64,000 nucleotides of DNA from Nocardioides rubriscoriae (lineage in GTDB: Bacteria; Actinomycetota; Actinomycetes; Propionibacteriales; Nocardioidaceae). Both the position numbers and the translations under genes were made by a program. The notes beneath the pieces are model-generated. The model did not search any database. It was not told the origin of the DNA and saw nothing but the letters and a program-made list of their open reading frames with translations. The stretch covers positions 124,001-188,000 of the forward strand of contig NZ_VIYJ01000008.1 in the NCBI RefSeq assembly GCF_008087085.1. The letters run 5' to 3'. Below, piece by piece: positions 33,798 through 43,323 of the stretch (positions are counted from its first letter, which is position 1; every line of letters begins with the position of its first letter).

Positions 33798-34196
33798 TCA
33801 TCCGAGCAGGTGGTGGAGGAGGTGCTCGAGCTGGCGACCCGGGTCGTGGGTCAGGCCGCCGTGGACGGGACCCGGCTGCAGGACGGTGCTGCGGGGTGCC
33901 TTGAGGTAGCCGAACCGCTGGCTGATCGGGACCCGACCCGCGCTGCCGGCCCGCGGGTCGCCGGAGCAGACCGCGCCGACGAAGGCGAGCGACTCGCGCA
34001 GCTGGTCGGGGTCGACGAGGGCGTCGACCGCGCCCAGCCGCGCCGGGTCGACCCTCCAGGCGGCGTCGAGGTAGTCGGTGGCGTGGCAGTAGAGCACCAC
34101 GCCGACGTTGAGGAACTCCTCGCGATCGACCCGAGGGACGCAGCGCAGCGCGACGTACTGGTAGGCGTGCCGGCCGGCCGGGCCCGAGCCGCTCAC
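33798..34196 (-). CDS. DUF3037 protein
   Basis: 132 residues from a GTG overlapping the kinase stop (GTGA). The family pattern 'YQYVALRCVPRVDREEFLNVGVVLYC' at the N-terminus is clear. DUF3037 proteins have no proven function but are regularly paired with HipA-like kinases, as here. Confidence 0.85.
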   Translation of the reverse strand: MSGSGPAGRHAYQYVALRCVPRVDREEFLNVGVVLYCHATDYLDAAWRVDPARLGAVDALVDPDQLRESLAFVGAVCSGDPRAGSAGRVPISQRFGYLKAPRSTVLQPGPVHGGLTHDPGRQLEHLLHHLLG

Positions 34197-34954
34197 GGCA
34201 GCCACTGCCGGGTGCCGAGGCGGGCGGTGAGGAAGTCGACGTAGGCCGAGCGCAGCGCCTCGGGCGTGTCGGCCCCGGGCACCGGGTCGAGCCAGGCGTC
34301 GGGGACGAGGGCGACGACCTCGGCGAGCAGGTCGGGCGTCACCGTCTCGGTGAGCCGGGCGTCGGCGGCGGCCAGGTCGTCGGCCCGCTCGCGCAGGACG
34401 TGGTCGGTCGGGTCCCAGGGCTGGGCCGCGAAGCGGGCCGGGTCGGTGAGGCCGCCGGGCCAGGCGTGGTGGAAGTAGAGCGCGGCGCCGTGGTCGATGA
34501 CCCAGAGCTCGTCGCCCCAGACCAGGAGGTTGGGGTTGCGCCAGGAGCGGTCGACGTTGGCGCAGAAGGCGTCGAGCCACACCACGGTGCTGGCCACCTC
34601 GGACGTCGTGCCGGTGTCGCCGTCGAAGCCGAACGACCCGGGCAGGAAGTCGATGCCGAGGTTGAGCCCGGTGCTGGACGTCAGCAGGTCCTGGACCTCC
34701 TCGTCGGCCTCGTAACGCGCGATCTCGGCGTCGAGGTCGAGCACCACCTGGCGCGGGGTGCTGAGCCCGATACGACGAGCCAGCTCACCCACGATGACCT
34801 CGGCGACCAGCACCCGCGGTCCCTGGCCCGCCCCGCGGAACTTGCAGACGTAGGTGCCGAGGTCCTCGGCCTCCACCACCCCGGGCAGGCTGCCCCCCTC
34901 ACGCAGCGGGGTCACGTAGCGCGTGACCGCGACCGTGGCCAGCGGCTCGTTCAC
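34193..34954 (-). CDS. HipA-like kinase family protein
   Basis: 253 residues, GTG start overlapping the PPK2 stop. Shows the short HipA_2-type kinase: 'TYVCKFRGAGQGPRVLVAEVIVGELA' (ATP-binding lysine), 'WLDAFCANVDRSWRNPNLLVW' (catalytic Asp/Asn) and 'WVIDHGAALYFHH' (metal Asp). HipA proteins are Ser/Thr kinases; the toxin HipA phosphorylates GltX, but the target of this small class is unknown. Lies between PPK2 and DUF3037 in a coupled trio. Confidence 0.85.
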   Translation of the reverse strand: MNEPLATVAVTRYVTPLREGGSLPGVVEAEDLGTYVCKFRGAGQGPRVLVAEVIVGELARRIGLSTPRQVVLDLDAEIARYEADEEVQDLLTSSTGLNLGIDFLPGSFGFDGDTGTTSEVASTVVWLDAFCANVDRSWRNPNLLVWGDELWVIDHGAALYFHHAWPGGLTDPARFAAQPWDPTDHVLRERADDLAAADARLTETVTPDLLAEVVALVPDAWLDPVPGADTPEALRSAYVDFLTARLGTRQWLP

Positions 34955-35799
34955 GCGACCGGTGCCTCGTCCTGCAGGCGCGCGCGCTGCTCGGCGACGT
35001 CGAAGTCGGCGGCCGGCCACTGCGGGTCGAGACCGCGCAGCGCCGCGTGGAGCAGGGTCCCGACGGCGAGGTTGCGGTACCACTTCTTGTCCGCCGGCAC
35101 GACGTACCACGGGGCCGCCGCGGTGTGGGTGCGCTCCAGCGCGATCTCGTAGGCCTGCCGGTAGGCCGGCCACAGCGCCCTCTCGTCGACGTCGCCCGGG
35201 TTGAACTTCCAGTGCTTGGTCGGGTCGTCGAGGCGCGCCAGGAGCCGCCTCTTCTGCTCCTCGGCCGAGACGTGCAGCATGCACTTGACGACCGTCGTGC
35301 CGGTCTCGACGAGCCGGTGCTCGAAGGCGTTGATCGCGTCGTAGCGCCGCTCGATCTCGTCGGGCGCGGCAAGATCGCGGACCCGGGCGATCAGCACGTC
35401 CTCGTAGTGGGACCGGTCGAAGACCCCGACGTAGCCCGGCAGCGGGAGCGCCCGCTCGATGCGCCACAGGAAGTCGTGGCTGCGCTCCTCCTCGGTGGGT
35501 GCCTTGAACGAGGTGATCCGCACGCCTTGCGGGTCGACCAGGCCGACCGTCTTGCGCAGGGTGCCGCCCTTGCCGGAGGTGTCCATGCCCTGGAGCACGA
35601 GCAGCACCGAGCGGGTGCCGCCGGCCCTGCCCTCGGCGAACAACCGCTCCTGCAGCTCCGCGAGCTCGGGGCCCAGGGCCTCCAGGTCGGCGACCCCCGA
35701 CGTCTTGTCACCGTCGTAGGCCGGGGCCGCGTCGGTGTCGGTGGCCGCGAGGTCGACGGGTCCGGGGCTCAGCCGCAGGGCCTTCGCGATGCTGGTCAT
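34951..35799 (-). CDS. ppk2: Polyphosphate kinase 2
   Basis: 282 residues. Transfers phosphate between polyphosphate and nucleotides. Walker A is 'LVLQGMDTSGKGG' (about 68-80), the lid/Walker B region 'VGVFDRSHYEDVLIARV' and the late 'WYVVPADKKWYRNLAVG' complete the PPK2 fold. Class (NDP- or NMP-using) cannot be fixed by eye. A GTG nine bases upstream is an alternative start. First gene of the PPK2-HipA-DUF3037 set. Confidence 0.93.
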   Translation of the reverse strand: MTSIAKALRLSPGPVDLAATDTDAAPAYDGDKTSGVADLEALGPELAELQERLFAEGRAGGTRSVLLVLQGMDTSGKGGTLRKTVGLVDPQGVRITSFKAPTEEERSHDFLWRIERALPLPGYVGVFDRSHYEDVLIARVRDLAAPDEIERRYDAINAFEHRLVETGTTVVKCMLHVSAEEQKRRLLARLDDPTKHWKFNPGDVDERALWPAYRQAYEIALERTHTAAAPWYVVPADKKWYRNLAVGTLLHAALRGLDPQWPAADFDVAEQRARLQDEAPVA

Positions 35800-35853
35800 G
35801 GGCGACACCCTAGGCCTCGGCCCGCCCCCGCGGCGCGTGGTCGGGGCGGCGGG

Positions 35854-36360
35854 TCACCGGGACGCGAGCAGGCGGCGTCCGACGCCGACGATGCCGACCA
35901 CCGCCAGGATGCCGAACAGCGCGAGGTCCTTGCCGTACTCCTGGAGCACCTCGGGCTCGGTGATCGCCTCGCGGATGAACGCCGGTCGCGACAGGCCGAT
36001 GACGCCGAGGTCGTCGTAGACGTCGTAGGCGTCGCTCGCGACGATCGCAAAGAACGAGACGATGACGCCGACGACGATCAGGAGCAGCAGGGGCACCAGG
36101 CCCTTGCGCGCCGGGCGACCGGCCGCGGCCTCGTAGAGGTACGCCGCGCCGAAGGCGATCACCAGGCTGCTGATGGCGGCGACGAAACCGAGCCGCCAGA
36201 TCACGACCGTCAGGACGATCCCGCCGACGACGGCGCCGGTGGCGGCGAGCAGGCCGAGGCCCACGCGCTCGGGGGGCAGCGCGGCCGCGGTCGGCGCGTA
36301 GGGCTGGGACGGCTGGGATGGCTGGTCCGGCTGGTCCGGCGGTGAGGACGGGAAGGACAC
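35854..36360 (-). CDS. Hypothetical membrane protein
   Basis: 168 residues from a GTG with GGAG seven bases before it. A Pro/Ser/Gln-rich N-terminus with repeats (DQPDQPSQPSQP) is followed by four hydrophobic segments (about 35-60, 62-85, 92-115 and 145-160). No family recognised. The 275-bp gap upstream (36361-36635) has a hairpin near 36436-36462 and nothing else I can support. Confidence 0.6.
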   Translation of the reverse strand: MSFPSSPPDQPDQPSQPSQPYAPTAAALPPERVGLGLLAATGAVVGGIVLTVVIWRLGFVAAISSLVIAFGAAYLYEAAAGRPARKGLVPLLLLIVVGVIVSFFAIVASDAYDVYDDLGVIGLSRPAFIREAITEPEVLQEYGKDLALFGILAVVGIVGVGRRLLASR

Positions 36361-36635
36361 GGTGTGCTCCGATCGGTCGGGCCGGTCGGCCCCGAGACAG
36401 GTGTGGACAGGCGACCCCACCACCCCGTGTGGGCCTGACGCGTCGTCGAGCGACGCGGGTCAGCCGACGACGCGGCGCAGGTCGAGGGTGCACGCTACGA
36501 CAGTGTGGACCGAGCCATCGACCGAGCCGTCGTCCCGCGTCAGGGGACGTGGCGGTGAGGGCCTCGAGCGTCCGCGCCCTGTCGGACCGCCCCCCGCGTC
36601 ACCGTGGTGGGGCGCGGCGCCACCGCCCGGCACGG

Positions 36636-37121
36636 TCAGTCGCGGGACCGCTGGACCAGGGGCGAGCGCGACGACCACGGGAACTCGACCCAGGCGTCGG
36701 TCGCCCTCCACGAGTAGTCGGGGCGCACGACCGAGCGGGGCTTGGCGTAGACGACGGCGGTGCGGACCTCGGCGACGTAGCCGGAGCAGAACGCCTGGAC
36801 GTGGCGCAGGGTGAGACCGGTGTCGGCGACGTCGTCGACGACGAGCACCCGCAGGCCGGCGAGGTCGACGACGTCGGGCACCGGCGGCAGCATGATCGGC
36901 ACCTCGAGACGCTGGTCGACACCGGTGTAGAACTCCACGTTGACCGTCGACAGGTTCTTGACGTCGAGGGCGTAGGCCAGACCCATGCCGAGGGCCAGGC
37001 CACCACGAGCGATCGAGAGCACCACGTCGGGCTCGTAGCCGTCGTCGACCACCTGACGGGCCAGGTCGTCGACCGACTCACCGAACCCCTGCCAGGTCAG
37101 GACCTCACGCTCGCTGCTCAC
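36636..37121 (-). CDS. Phosphoribosyltransferase (xanthine/guanine type)
   Basis: 161 residues from GTG. The PRPP-binding loop 'LRVLVVDDVADTGLTL' and the type I PRTase core 'EPDVVLSIARGGLALGMGLAYAL' are intact. Short enough to be a xanthine- or hypoxanthine-type purine salvage enzyme or a relative; base specificity is not visible. Separate from recX by 37 bp. Confidence 0.88.
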   Translation of the reverse strand: MSSEREVLTWQGFGESVDDLARQVVDDGYEPDVVLSIARGGLALGMGLAYALDVKNLSTVNVEFYTGVDQRLEVPIMLPPVPDVVDLAGLRVLVVDDVADTGLTLRHVQAFCSGYVAEVRTAVVYAKPRSVVRPDYSWRATDAWVEFPWSSRSPLVQRSRD

Positions 37122-37158
37122 GCGCGGAAGTCTGGCACGGTGACGTCTCGGTGATGTT

Positions 37159-37923
37159 TCAGTCGTCGGGGGCCTGTCGGCCCGACGCGGCCAGCTCGTC
37201 CTTGACCACGGCGAACGCGAGGCCGGACCCGTAGCCCTTGCGGGCCAGCATGCCGACCAGGCGACGGGTCGCGGTGGTGTCGTCGACCCGGTGCAGGGAG
37301 CGCAGCTTCTTGCGGACCAGGGCCCGGGCGGCCTCCTCCTCGTCGGCCGGGTCGACCTCGTCGAGGGCCTCGCGCGCCACGTCGTCGGCGATGCCCTTGC
37401 GGCGCAGCTCCTGGGCCAGGGCCCGACGGGCCAGGCCCTTGCCGGCGGCGGCGCCCCGCCCGGAGATCCACGCCCGGGCGAAGGCGTCGTCGTCGACCAG
37501 GCCGACCTCCTCGAACCGGTCGAGCAGCCGGGTCGCCACGTCGTCGGGCACCCCCTTGCTCGCCAGCTTGTCGGCCAGCTCGCTGCGCGAGCGGGCCCGA
37601 CCGGTGAGCTGGTCGAGCAGGATCGTGCGCGCGACCGACTCGGGGTCCGCGTCGGGACCGAGCGCGACCGGGTCGGGCTTCGCTTCTGGCCAGCGGGAGC
37701 GGCGTGCCGGTCTCGTGACGGACGCCGACGCGCTGCCCTCGTCCGGCGTGGGGTCGGGCCGGGTGCGGCGGTTGCGGGGGTCTCGAGGTGGTTCCTGAGG
37801 TGCGAGCCTGCGAGCCTCGAAGGGCTCGTCGCCAGCGCTCCTCGCACCTCGACCACCGTGGGCGCGGCGGGTCCAGGCGGCGACGCCCTCGTGGACGTCG
37901 CCGCGCCACGACTCGTCGCTCAC
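37159..37923 (-). CDS. recX: Regulatory protein RecX
   Basis: 254 residues from a GTG one base after the recA stop. Inhibits RecA filament growth. The RecX three-helix repeats begin around residue 100 ('ARTILLDQLTGRARSRSELADKL', 'VGLVDDDAFARAWI', 'ARRALAQELRRKGI'). The first 95 residues are a low-complexity Arg/Pro-rich extension not found in short RecX proteins. Co-transcription with recA puts it under the same LexA control. Confidence 0.92.
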   Translation of the reverse strand: MSDESWRGDVHEGVAAWTRRAHGGRGARSAGDEPFEARRLAPQEPPRDPRNRRTRPDPTPDEGSASASVTRPARRSRWPEAKPDPVALGPDADPESVARTILLDQLTGRARSRSELADKLASKGVPDDVATRLLDRFEEVGLVDDDAFARAWISGRGAAAGKGLARRALAQELRRKGIADDVAREALDEVDPADEEEAARALVRKKLRSLHRVDDTTATRRLVGMLARKGYGSGLAFAVVKDELAASGRQAPDD

Positions 37924-37924
37924 C

Positions 37925-38986
37925 TCAGAAGTCGTCGACACCGATCGGCTTGTCGGAGAGGTCCGACAGCGGGTCGGCGGGCTTCTCGACGTTGGGCCCG
38001 ACGCCGAGCTTCTCGAGGATCCGCTTCTCGAGCTCGTTGGCGAGGTCGGGGTTGTCCTTGAGGAAGGTGCGGGCGTTCTCCTTGCCCTGGCCGAGCTGGT
38101 CGCCGTCGTAGGTGTACCAGGCACCGGCCTTGCGGACGATGCCCGCCTCGACGCCGACGTCGATCAGGCCGCCCTCGCGGCTGATGCCCTTGCCGTACAT
38201 GATGTCGAACTCGGCCTGCTTGAACGGCGGGGCGACCTTGTTCTTGACGACCTTGACCCGGGTGCGGTTGCCGACCATGTCGGTGCCGTCCTTGAGGGTC
38301 TCGATGCGACGGACGTCGAGGCGGACCGAGGAGTAGAACTTCAGCGCGCGGCCACCGGTCGTGGTCTCGGGCGAGCCGAACATGACGCCGATCTTCTCGC
38401 GCAGCTGGTTGATGAAGATGGCGGTGGTGCCGGAGTTGTTGAGGGCACCGGTCATCTTGCGCAGCGCCTGGCTCATCAGGCGGGCCTGCAGACCGACGTG
38501 GCTGTCACCCATCTCGCCCTCGATCTCGGCGCGCGGCACGAGCGCGGCCACCGAGTCGATGACGATCAGGTCGAGCGCGCCGGAGCGGATCAGCATGTCG
38601 GCGATCTCGAGGGCCTGCTCACCGGAGTCGGGCTGGGAGACCAGCAGGGCGTCGGTGTCGACCCCGAGGGCGGCGGCGTAGTCGGGGTCGAGCGCGTGCT
38701 CGGCGTCGATGAAGGCGACGATGCCGCCGGCGGCCTGGGCGTTGGCCACCGCGTGCAGGGCGACCGTCGTCTTGCCGGAGGACTCCGGGCCGTAGATCTC
38801 GACGACCCGCCCGCGCGGCAGGCCGCCGAGGCCGAGGGCCACGTCGAGGGCGATCGACCCGGTCGGGATGATCTCGAGGGGGGCGCGGGTCTCGTCGCCC
38901 AGGCGCATGACCGAACCCTTGCCGAACTGCTTCTCGATGTTGAGCAGCGCGGCGTCCAGGGCCTTGTCGCGGTCTCCACCAGCCAT
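37925..38986 (-). CDS. recA: Recombinase RecA
   Basis: 353 residues, full length, no intein. Walker [10 protein letters not shown] (about 68-76), '[22 protein letters not shown]' with Walker B and loop L1, and '[33 protein letters not shown]' with loop L2. Strand exchange and co-protease for LexA cleavage. A LexA box lies about 160 bp upstream of the ATG. The start codon follows within 'AAGATC', with a weak ribosome site. Confidence 0.99.
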   Translation of the reverse strand: MAGGDRDKALDAALLNIEKQFGKGSVMRLGDETRAPLEIIPTGSIALDVALGLGGLPRGRVVEIYGPESSGKTTVALHAVANAQAAGGIVAFIDAEHALDPDYAAALGVDTDALLVSQPDSGEQALEIADMLIRSGALDLIVIDSVAALVPRAEIEGEMGDSHVGLQARLMSQALRKMTGALNNSGTTAIFINQLREKIGVMFGSPETTTGGRALKFYSSVRLDVRRIETLKDGTDMVGNRTRVKVVKNKVAPPFKQAEFDIMYGKGISREGGLIDVGVEAGIVRKAGAWYTYDGDQLGQGKENARTFLKDNPDLANELEKRILEKLGVGPNVEKPADPLSDLSDKPIGVDDF

Positions 38987-39144
38987 GATCTTGTGTCCTT
39001 ACGTCAGTGTGTGTCGGATGTGAGGTCGTCGTCCTGATCTGTCCGGCGAGACGCTAGGGGCGACCACCGACAGTGCGCCACGAGGAGCGCGCTGCCTGTG
39101 GACGAACGCCTGGGACAGCGCCTCCAACAGGTCTCAATCTAGGC

Positions 39145-39158
39145 CGAACACGTGTTCG
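39145..39158. promoter_or_regulatory. LexA (SOS) box upstream of recA
   Basis: CGAACACGTGTTCG, an exact palindromic match to CGAAC-N4-GTTCG. It is 159 bp from the recA start, leaving a long leader. It serves as an internal standard for the second box at 23688-23703. Confidence 0.93.
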
Positions 39159-39190
39159 AAGCCACTCGACACGCCGACGTCCTGACGAGG

Positions 39191-40318
39191 TCAGACGGGC
39201 AGGGGCAGGCGCACCAGGAAGCGGCACCCGGCGGTGTCGAGGTTGTGCACGCTGACCTCGCCCTCGTGGGCCTCGACGATCCCCTTGACGATGGCCAGGC
39301 CCAGGCCCGCCCGGGCGTCGGCCCCCCACAGGTCGGGGGTGCGGGCCGAGGAGCCGGTCCAGGCGATGTCGAAGACCCGGTCGAGGTCGGCCTGGGCGAT
39401 GCCGCCGCAGCCGTCGCTGACGCTCAGCTCGACGGCGCCGTCGGCGACACCGGCGTTGATGTGCACGGCACCGCCCTCGGGCGTGTGGCGCACGGCGTTG
39501 GCGACCAGGTTGGCCAGCACGCGGGTCAGGCCGGCCGGGTCGACGTTGACCACGAGGCCGGGCTCGACGTTGCCGCCCAGGCGCACGCCCTGCGACCGGG
39601 CGACCGGCTCGGCCGCCGCGATCGCCTCGCTGACCAGGTCGTCGAGGGGCAGCGGCTGGGGCGCCATCGGCAGCACGCCGGCGTGGATGCGCGAGAGCTC
39701 GAAGAGGTCGTCGACCATGCGCGACATCCGGTCGACCTCGAGGCGGATCTGGTGGTGGTAGCGGCTCGGGTCGGGGGCGACGCCGTCCTCGAGCGCCTCG
39801 GTCATCGCACGCAGTCCGGCCAACGGTGTGCGCAGGTCGTGCGAGACCCACGAGACGAGCTCGCGACGGGCGGTCTCGACGCGCGCCTCACGCGCCCGCG
39901 ACTCGGCCAGGCGCGCCTGCATCTCGCCGAGCTCGAGGCCCAGGGCGCGGAACTCGGCCGGGCCGCTGGTCGTCGCAGCCACCGGGGGCCCGCCGTCGCC
40001 CACGCGGCGTACGTCGGCGCGCAGGGCCGCGGAGAAGCGGGTGAGGGCGGCGGACAGGGCCAGGGCGACCACCAGCGCGATGACCGCGGCGCCGACGGTG
40101 ACCAGGGTGACCACGCCGAGGTCGTGCTCGGAGATGAGCATCCGCTGCGAGACCGCGAGGATGCCCGCGAGCACGGAGCCGATCGCGACCACCGCGACCA
40201 GGGCCAGCTGCCAGCGCAGCGAGCGGCGGCGCAGCAGGTAGCCGGCACCGAGGCCGCCCACGCCCACCGCGGCCGCGGCGGCGGCGGCCACCACCAGGAT
40301 CTCGGTCTTGTCGTTCAT
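39191..40318 (-). CDS. Sensor histidine kinase
   Basis: 375 residues. Three hydrophobic segments near the N-terminus (about 8-28, 35-58, 70-95) with almost no extracytoplasmic loop, then the HisKA box '[14 protein letters not shown]' (His about 173), N box '[13 protein letters not shown]', G1 'VSDGCGGI' and G2 '[12 protein letters not shown]'. Without a large sensor domain it probably senses a membrane or intramembrane signal. Coupled to its response regulator by an ATGA overlap and last of a seven-gene chain. Confidence 0.94.
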   Translation of the reverse strand: MNDKTEILVVAAAAAAAVGVGGLGAGYLLRRRSLRWQLALVAVVAIGSVLAGILAVSQRMLISEHDLGVVTLVTVGAAVIALVVALALSAALTRFSAALRADVRRVGDGGPPVAATTSGPAEFRALGLELGEMQARLAESRAREARVETARRELVSWVSHDLRTPLAGLRAMTEALEDGVAPDPSRYHHQIRLEVDRMSRMVDDLFELSRIHAGVLPMAPQPLPLDDLVSEAIAAAEPVARSQGVRLGGNVEPGLVVNVDPAGLTRVLANLVANAVRHTPEGGAVHINAGVADGAVELSVSDGCGGIAQADLDRVFDIAWTGSSARTPDLWGADARAGLGLAIVKGIVEAHEGEVSVHNLDTAGCRFLVRLPLPV

Positions 40319-41064
40319 GCGCCTGCCGCTCCATCTGCTCGTGTGACTCGATCTGCTCCCGGCGGTTCTACCGGTCCTGCGGGCTCCCAGCGGTATCCCA
40401 CGCCCCACACGGTCACCAGCCGCACCGGTGCGGCCGGGTCGCGCTCGACCTTCTCGCGCACCCGGCGCACGTGCACCGTGACCGTCGACTGGTCACCGAT
40501 GGTCCAGCCCCACACCTGCTCGAGGAGCTGGTCGCGCGAGTAGGCCACCCCGGGGTGGGCCAGGAAGTGGCGGAGCAGGTCGAACTCGCGTCCGGTCAGC
40601 GCCAGCACCTCGCCGCCCAGGGTCGCCTCACGCCGTATGCCGTCGACGACGAGGTCACCGTCGCGGACGACGTCGGGCAGCCCGCCCTCGTCGTCGGCCG
40701 CGACGCCGGTACGGCGCAGCAGCGACTCGACCCGCAGCACGAGCTCACGGGGGCTGAACGGCTTGGTGACGTAGTCGTCGGCACCCAGCTCGAACCCGTC
40801 GACGCGAGACTCCTCCCCCGCCAGGGCGCTGAGCATGATCACCGGCACGTCGCCGGCCGCACGCATCCTGCGGCACATCTCGCGCCCGTCCATCGTGGGC
40901 ATCATCAGGTCGAGCACGACGAGGTCGGCGGGCGTGCGCCGCATCAGCTCGAGTCCCGCCAGCCCGTCGTCGGCCTCGTCGACCTCGTGGCCCGCTGCGC
41001 GCAGGTAGGAGGTGACGACCTCACGCACCGTGCGGTCGTCGTCGACGACGAGGACCCGGGCCAT
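40315..41064 (-). CDS. OmpR-family response regulator
   Basis: 249 residues. Receiver domain with acidic pair DDD (about 8-10), phospho-acceptor aspartate in '[13 protein letters not shown]', and the switch lysine in 'DYVTKPFSP'. The winged-helix DNA-binding domain runs from about 140 ('[31 protein letters not shown]') to 230. Start ATG shares TGATG with the gene upstream. Confidence 0.95.
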   Translation of the reverse strand: MARVLVVDDDRTVREVVTSYLRAAGHEVDEADDGLAGLELMRRTPADLVVLDLMMPTMDGREMCRRMRAAGDVPVIMLSALAGEESRVDGFELGADDYVTKPFSPRELVLRVESLLRRTGVAADDEGGLPDVVRDGDLVVDGIRREATLGGEVLALTGREFDLLRHFLAHPGVAYSRDQLLEQVWGWTIGDQSTVTVHVRRVREKVERDPAAPVRLVTVWGVGYRWEPAGPVEPPGADRVTRADGAAGA

Positions 41065-41498
41065 CAGGCGGGCTCGGACCCACCGGCGCCACGGCGCACG
41101 CGCACGACGACCGCGACCGCCACGCACGCCACGACGACCCCGGCGAAGACCCACCAGCCCCCGACGAAGTCGCGGTCGAGCAGGGTCAGGTTGTCGGGCT
41201 TGCGGCCGTAGGAGAGCAGCACGGGCACGGCCAGCAGGGTCGTCGACCCGAGCACGACCGCGCCCACGACGACGGGCGCCCGGACCACGGCCGGCAGCCC
41301 ACGGGTGACCAGGACGCCGACGACGAGCGCGGCCGCGGCGATCAGCACGTCGTTGAGGACGACCCCGCCGACGAGGTACTGGACCGTGCTCACGATCTGC
41401 GCGGTGGTCTGGCGCGACAGGGTCAACCAGGCGCCGTAGAGACCGAGGGCGACGCCGACGGCCCCGAGCGCGGTCCGGGTCAGGACGGTCCCGCTCAT
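41064..41498 (-). CDS. Small membrane protein in the molybdopterin operon
   Basis: 144 residues, four hydrophobic segments (about 8-25, 43-65, 70-95 and 112-135). No family recognised with certainty. Overlaps the oxidoreductase gene (ATGA) and the response regulator (TGATG), so it belongs to the same transcript and is expected to act at the membrane with the products next to it. Confidence 0.75.
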   Translation of the reverse strand: MSGTVLTRTALGAVGVALGLYGAWLTLSRQTTAQIVSTVQYLVGGVVLNDVLIAAAALVVGVLVTRGLPAVVRAPVVVGAVVLGSTTLLAVPVLLSYGRKPDNLTLLDRDFVGGWWVFAGVVVACVAVAVVVRVRRGAGGSEPA

Positions 41499-42679
41499 GC
41501 CTGGACCTCGATGCTGCCGAGCCACTTGGTCTGCAGCACGCCGGGCCGGTTGGGCGCGATCAGCCGACAGGGGTAGCCGTGGTCGGGGTCGAGCTCCTTG
41601 CCGTTGAGCCTGAGGGCGAGCAGCGTGCGGTCGTCGCCGGTGAAGTTCTTCTGCAACGTGTTGACCGTGTAGTAGGGACCGTTCTGCTGGATCGACGAGA
41701 CGGTGACGTCGCTCTCGGGGTCGGCACCGACCAGCGCCAGGACGTCCGACATCCGGACCCCGGTCCAGTCGCCGTTGGCGCTCCAGCCCTCGACGCAGGC
41801 GATCGGAAGGGTCTCGGTGCGCTGCGTCATCCCTGCAAGATCGGCGCGCGACAGGGAGACGCTCTGGTCGCCGTTGGTGACCGTGAGCCGCCAGGAGTCG
41901 CCGAGCTCGTCGTCGCCGAGGCCGGCGGCCCGGGCCGTGCGGTTGACCGGGATGCCTTGCGGACCGTCACCGGAACGAATGCCGAAGACCGAGACCGTGC
42001 GCAGCCACGGCACGGTCGCGCCGGCGGTGAGCACGACCGCCGTACCGCTGGCGAGCCAGGTCGTGCGCAGCAGCGCGCGCCGCGACATGACGCCCTGGTC
42101 GACCGCGGTGGCGCGGTCGTGGGAGTGCGTGTCGTCGACGTCGCCGAGCAGGGCCTCGCGGATCACCGGCAGCTTGACGGCGATGTGGACCAGCAGGGAG
42201 CCGATGGCGACCCACGCGACGCCGTAGTGGGCGGCCCGGAAGCCGAAGTGCCAGACGTACCAGGACGCCGTGTTGGTCAGCCCGCTCACGAGCATGAAGA
42301 TCGACGAGGCGACCAGGGCCAGGATCGAGACCCGCTCGAGCCCGGTCACCAGCAGCTGGCGCACGCGCAGCGACGGCGGACGCTCGAAGAGCCGCGGGTA
42401 GACCGTCCACAGCTTGACCAGCAGCAGGGGGACGGCGGCGGTGCCGGTGATCACGTGCAGCCCCTGGGTGACCCGGTAGCCCCACGACGGGCTGGTGGGG
42501 AACGGGATCGGCTGCGAGGTGTTCTGGGCGTAGTGGCTGAGCAGCCCGGTCAGGAAGCAGACGCCGAAGCTGAGGCCCAGCCACAGCCCGACGCGCGCCG
42601 CGACCGCCGGGCTGCGCAGGCGCGAGGTGAAGTGCTCGGGGGTGGGGCCGGGCAGCTGGGTCGGCAGCGTGCTGGTCAT
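41495..42679 (-). CDS. Membrane protein fused to a sulfite-oxidase-type molybdopterin domain
   Basis: 394 residues in two parts. Residues about 30-185 hold four helices with spaced histidines (HYAQN, GLHVITG, FRAAHYG, LVHIAVK) like a cytochrome b561-type membrane anchor. A twin-arginine-like 'SRRALLRTTWLASG' (about 207-220) starts a fifth helix, followed by the molybdopterin domain with its conserved cysteine in 'LPIACVEGWSANGDWTGV' and 'YPCRLIAPNRPGVLQTKWL'. Expected to face outward and pass electrons through the anchor. Substrate unknown. Start overlaps the methyltransferase stop. Confidence 0.9.
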   Translation of the reverse strand: MTSTLPTQLPGPTPEHFTSRLRSPAVAARVGLWLGLSFGVCFLTGLLSHYAQNTSQPIPFPTSPSWGYRVTQGLHVITGTAAVPLLLVKLWTVYPRLFERPPSLRVRQLLVTGLERVSILALVASSIFMLVSGLTNTASWYVWHFGFRAAHYGVAWVAIGSLLVHIAVKLPVIREALLGDVDDTHSHDRATAVDQGVMSRRALLRTTWLASGTAVVLTAGATVPWLRTVSVFGIRSGDGPQGIPVNRTARAAGLGDDELGDSWRLTVTNGDQSVSLSRADLAGMTQRTETLPIACVEGWSANGDWTGVRMSDVLALVGADPESDVTVSSIQQNGPYYTVNTLQKNFTGDDRTLLALRLNGKELDPDHGYPCRLIAPNRPGVLQTKWLGSIEVQA

Positions 42680-43323
42680 GCGGGTCCCTCCAGGACCACG
42701 CACCAGCGCGCCCCGTGCCGGGTGGTGCGGGTGACCGCGAGGCCGGCCTGGCGGGCCAGGTCGGCGACGTCGTCGATGCCGACCACCGACCAGCGGAAGC
42801 GGCGGCTCCGGGCACCGGCGCACTCCAGGGTCGCCCACGACGTCTTGTGGGGCACGCCGGGGCCCGCCACCTCCACGACGATGCGCCCGCGCGGGTCGAG
42901 GATCTGCCGCACGCGCCGCAGCAGCGACACGGGGTCGCCGCCGATGCCGACGTTGCCGTCGGCGAGCAGGGCGCTGGCCCAGCGCCCCTCCCCCGGCAGC
43001 GTGTCGTAGACGTCGCGCAGCAGCGCCGAGGCGCCCCGCTCGAGGGTCTGTCCGACGGCCTCCTGCACCACGTCGATGCCGAGGGCCAGGACACCACGCT
43101 CGACCAGGGCGGCCGTCATCCGGCCGGGGCCGCAGCCGATGTCGAGGGTCGGGCCGTAGCAGTGGTCGAGGATCGCCAGGTCCTCGGCGTCGGCGGGCCG
43201 GGTCCAGGCGTCGACGGGCAGGTGCTCGGGCGTCTCGTCGAGGCCGATGACGGCGCACGGGTGGCCCTGCAGGGCGTAGGCGAAGACGGTCGAGAAGGAC
43301 TTCTCCTCCAGCTGGCCGGTCAT
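42676..43323 (-). CDS. Class I SAM-dependent methyltransferase
   Basis: 215 residues. Motif I 'PTLDIGCGPGRMTAALVERG' and motif post-I 'ALGIDV' are clear; 'RQILDPRGRIVVEVAGPG' is motif III. Substrate unknown. The start overlaps the TIGR04282 gene by four bases; an in-frame upstream start at 43350 is less likely. Confidence 0.88.
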   Translation of the reverse strand: MTGQLEEKSFSTVFAYALQGHPCAVIGLDETPEHLPVDAWTRPADAEDLAILDHCYGPTLDIGCGPGRMTAALVERGVLALGIDVVQEAVGQTLERGASALLRDVYDTLPGEGRWASALLADGNVGIGGDPVSLLRRVRQILDPRGRIVVEVAGPGVPHKTSWATLECAGARSRRFRWSVVGIDDVADLARQAGLAVTRTTRHGARWCVVLEGPA

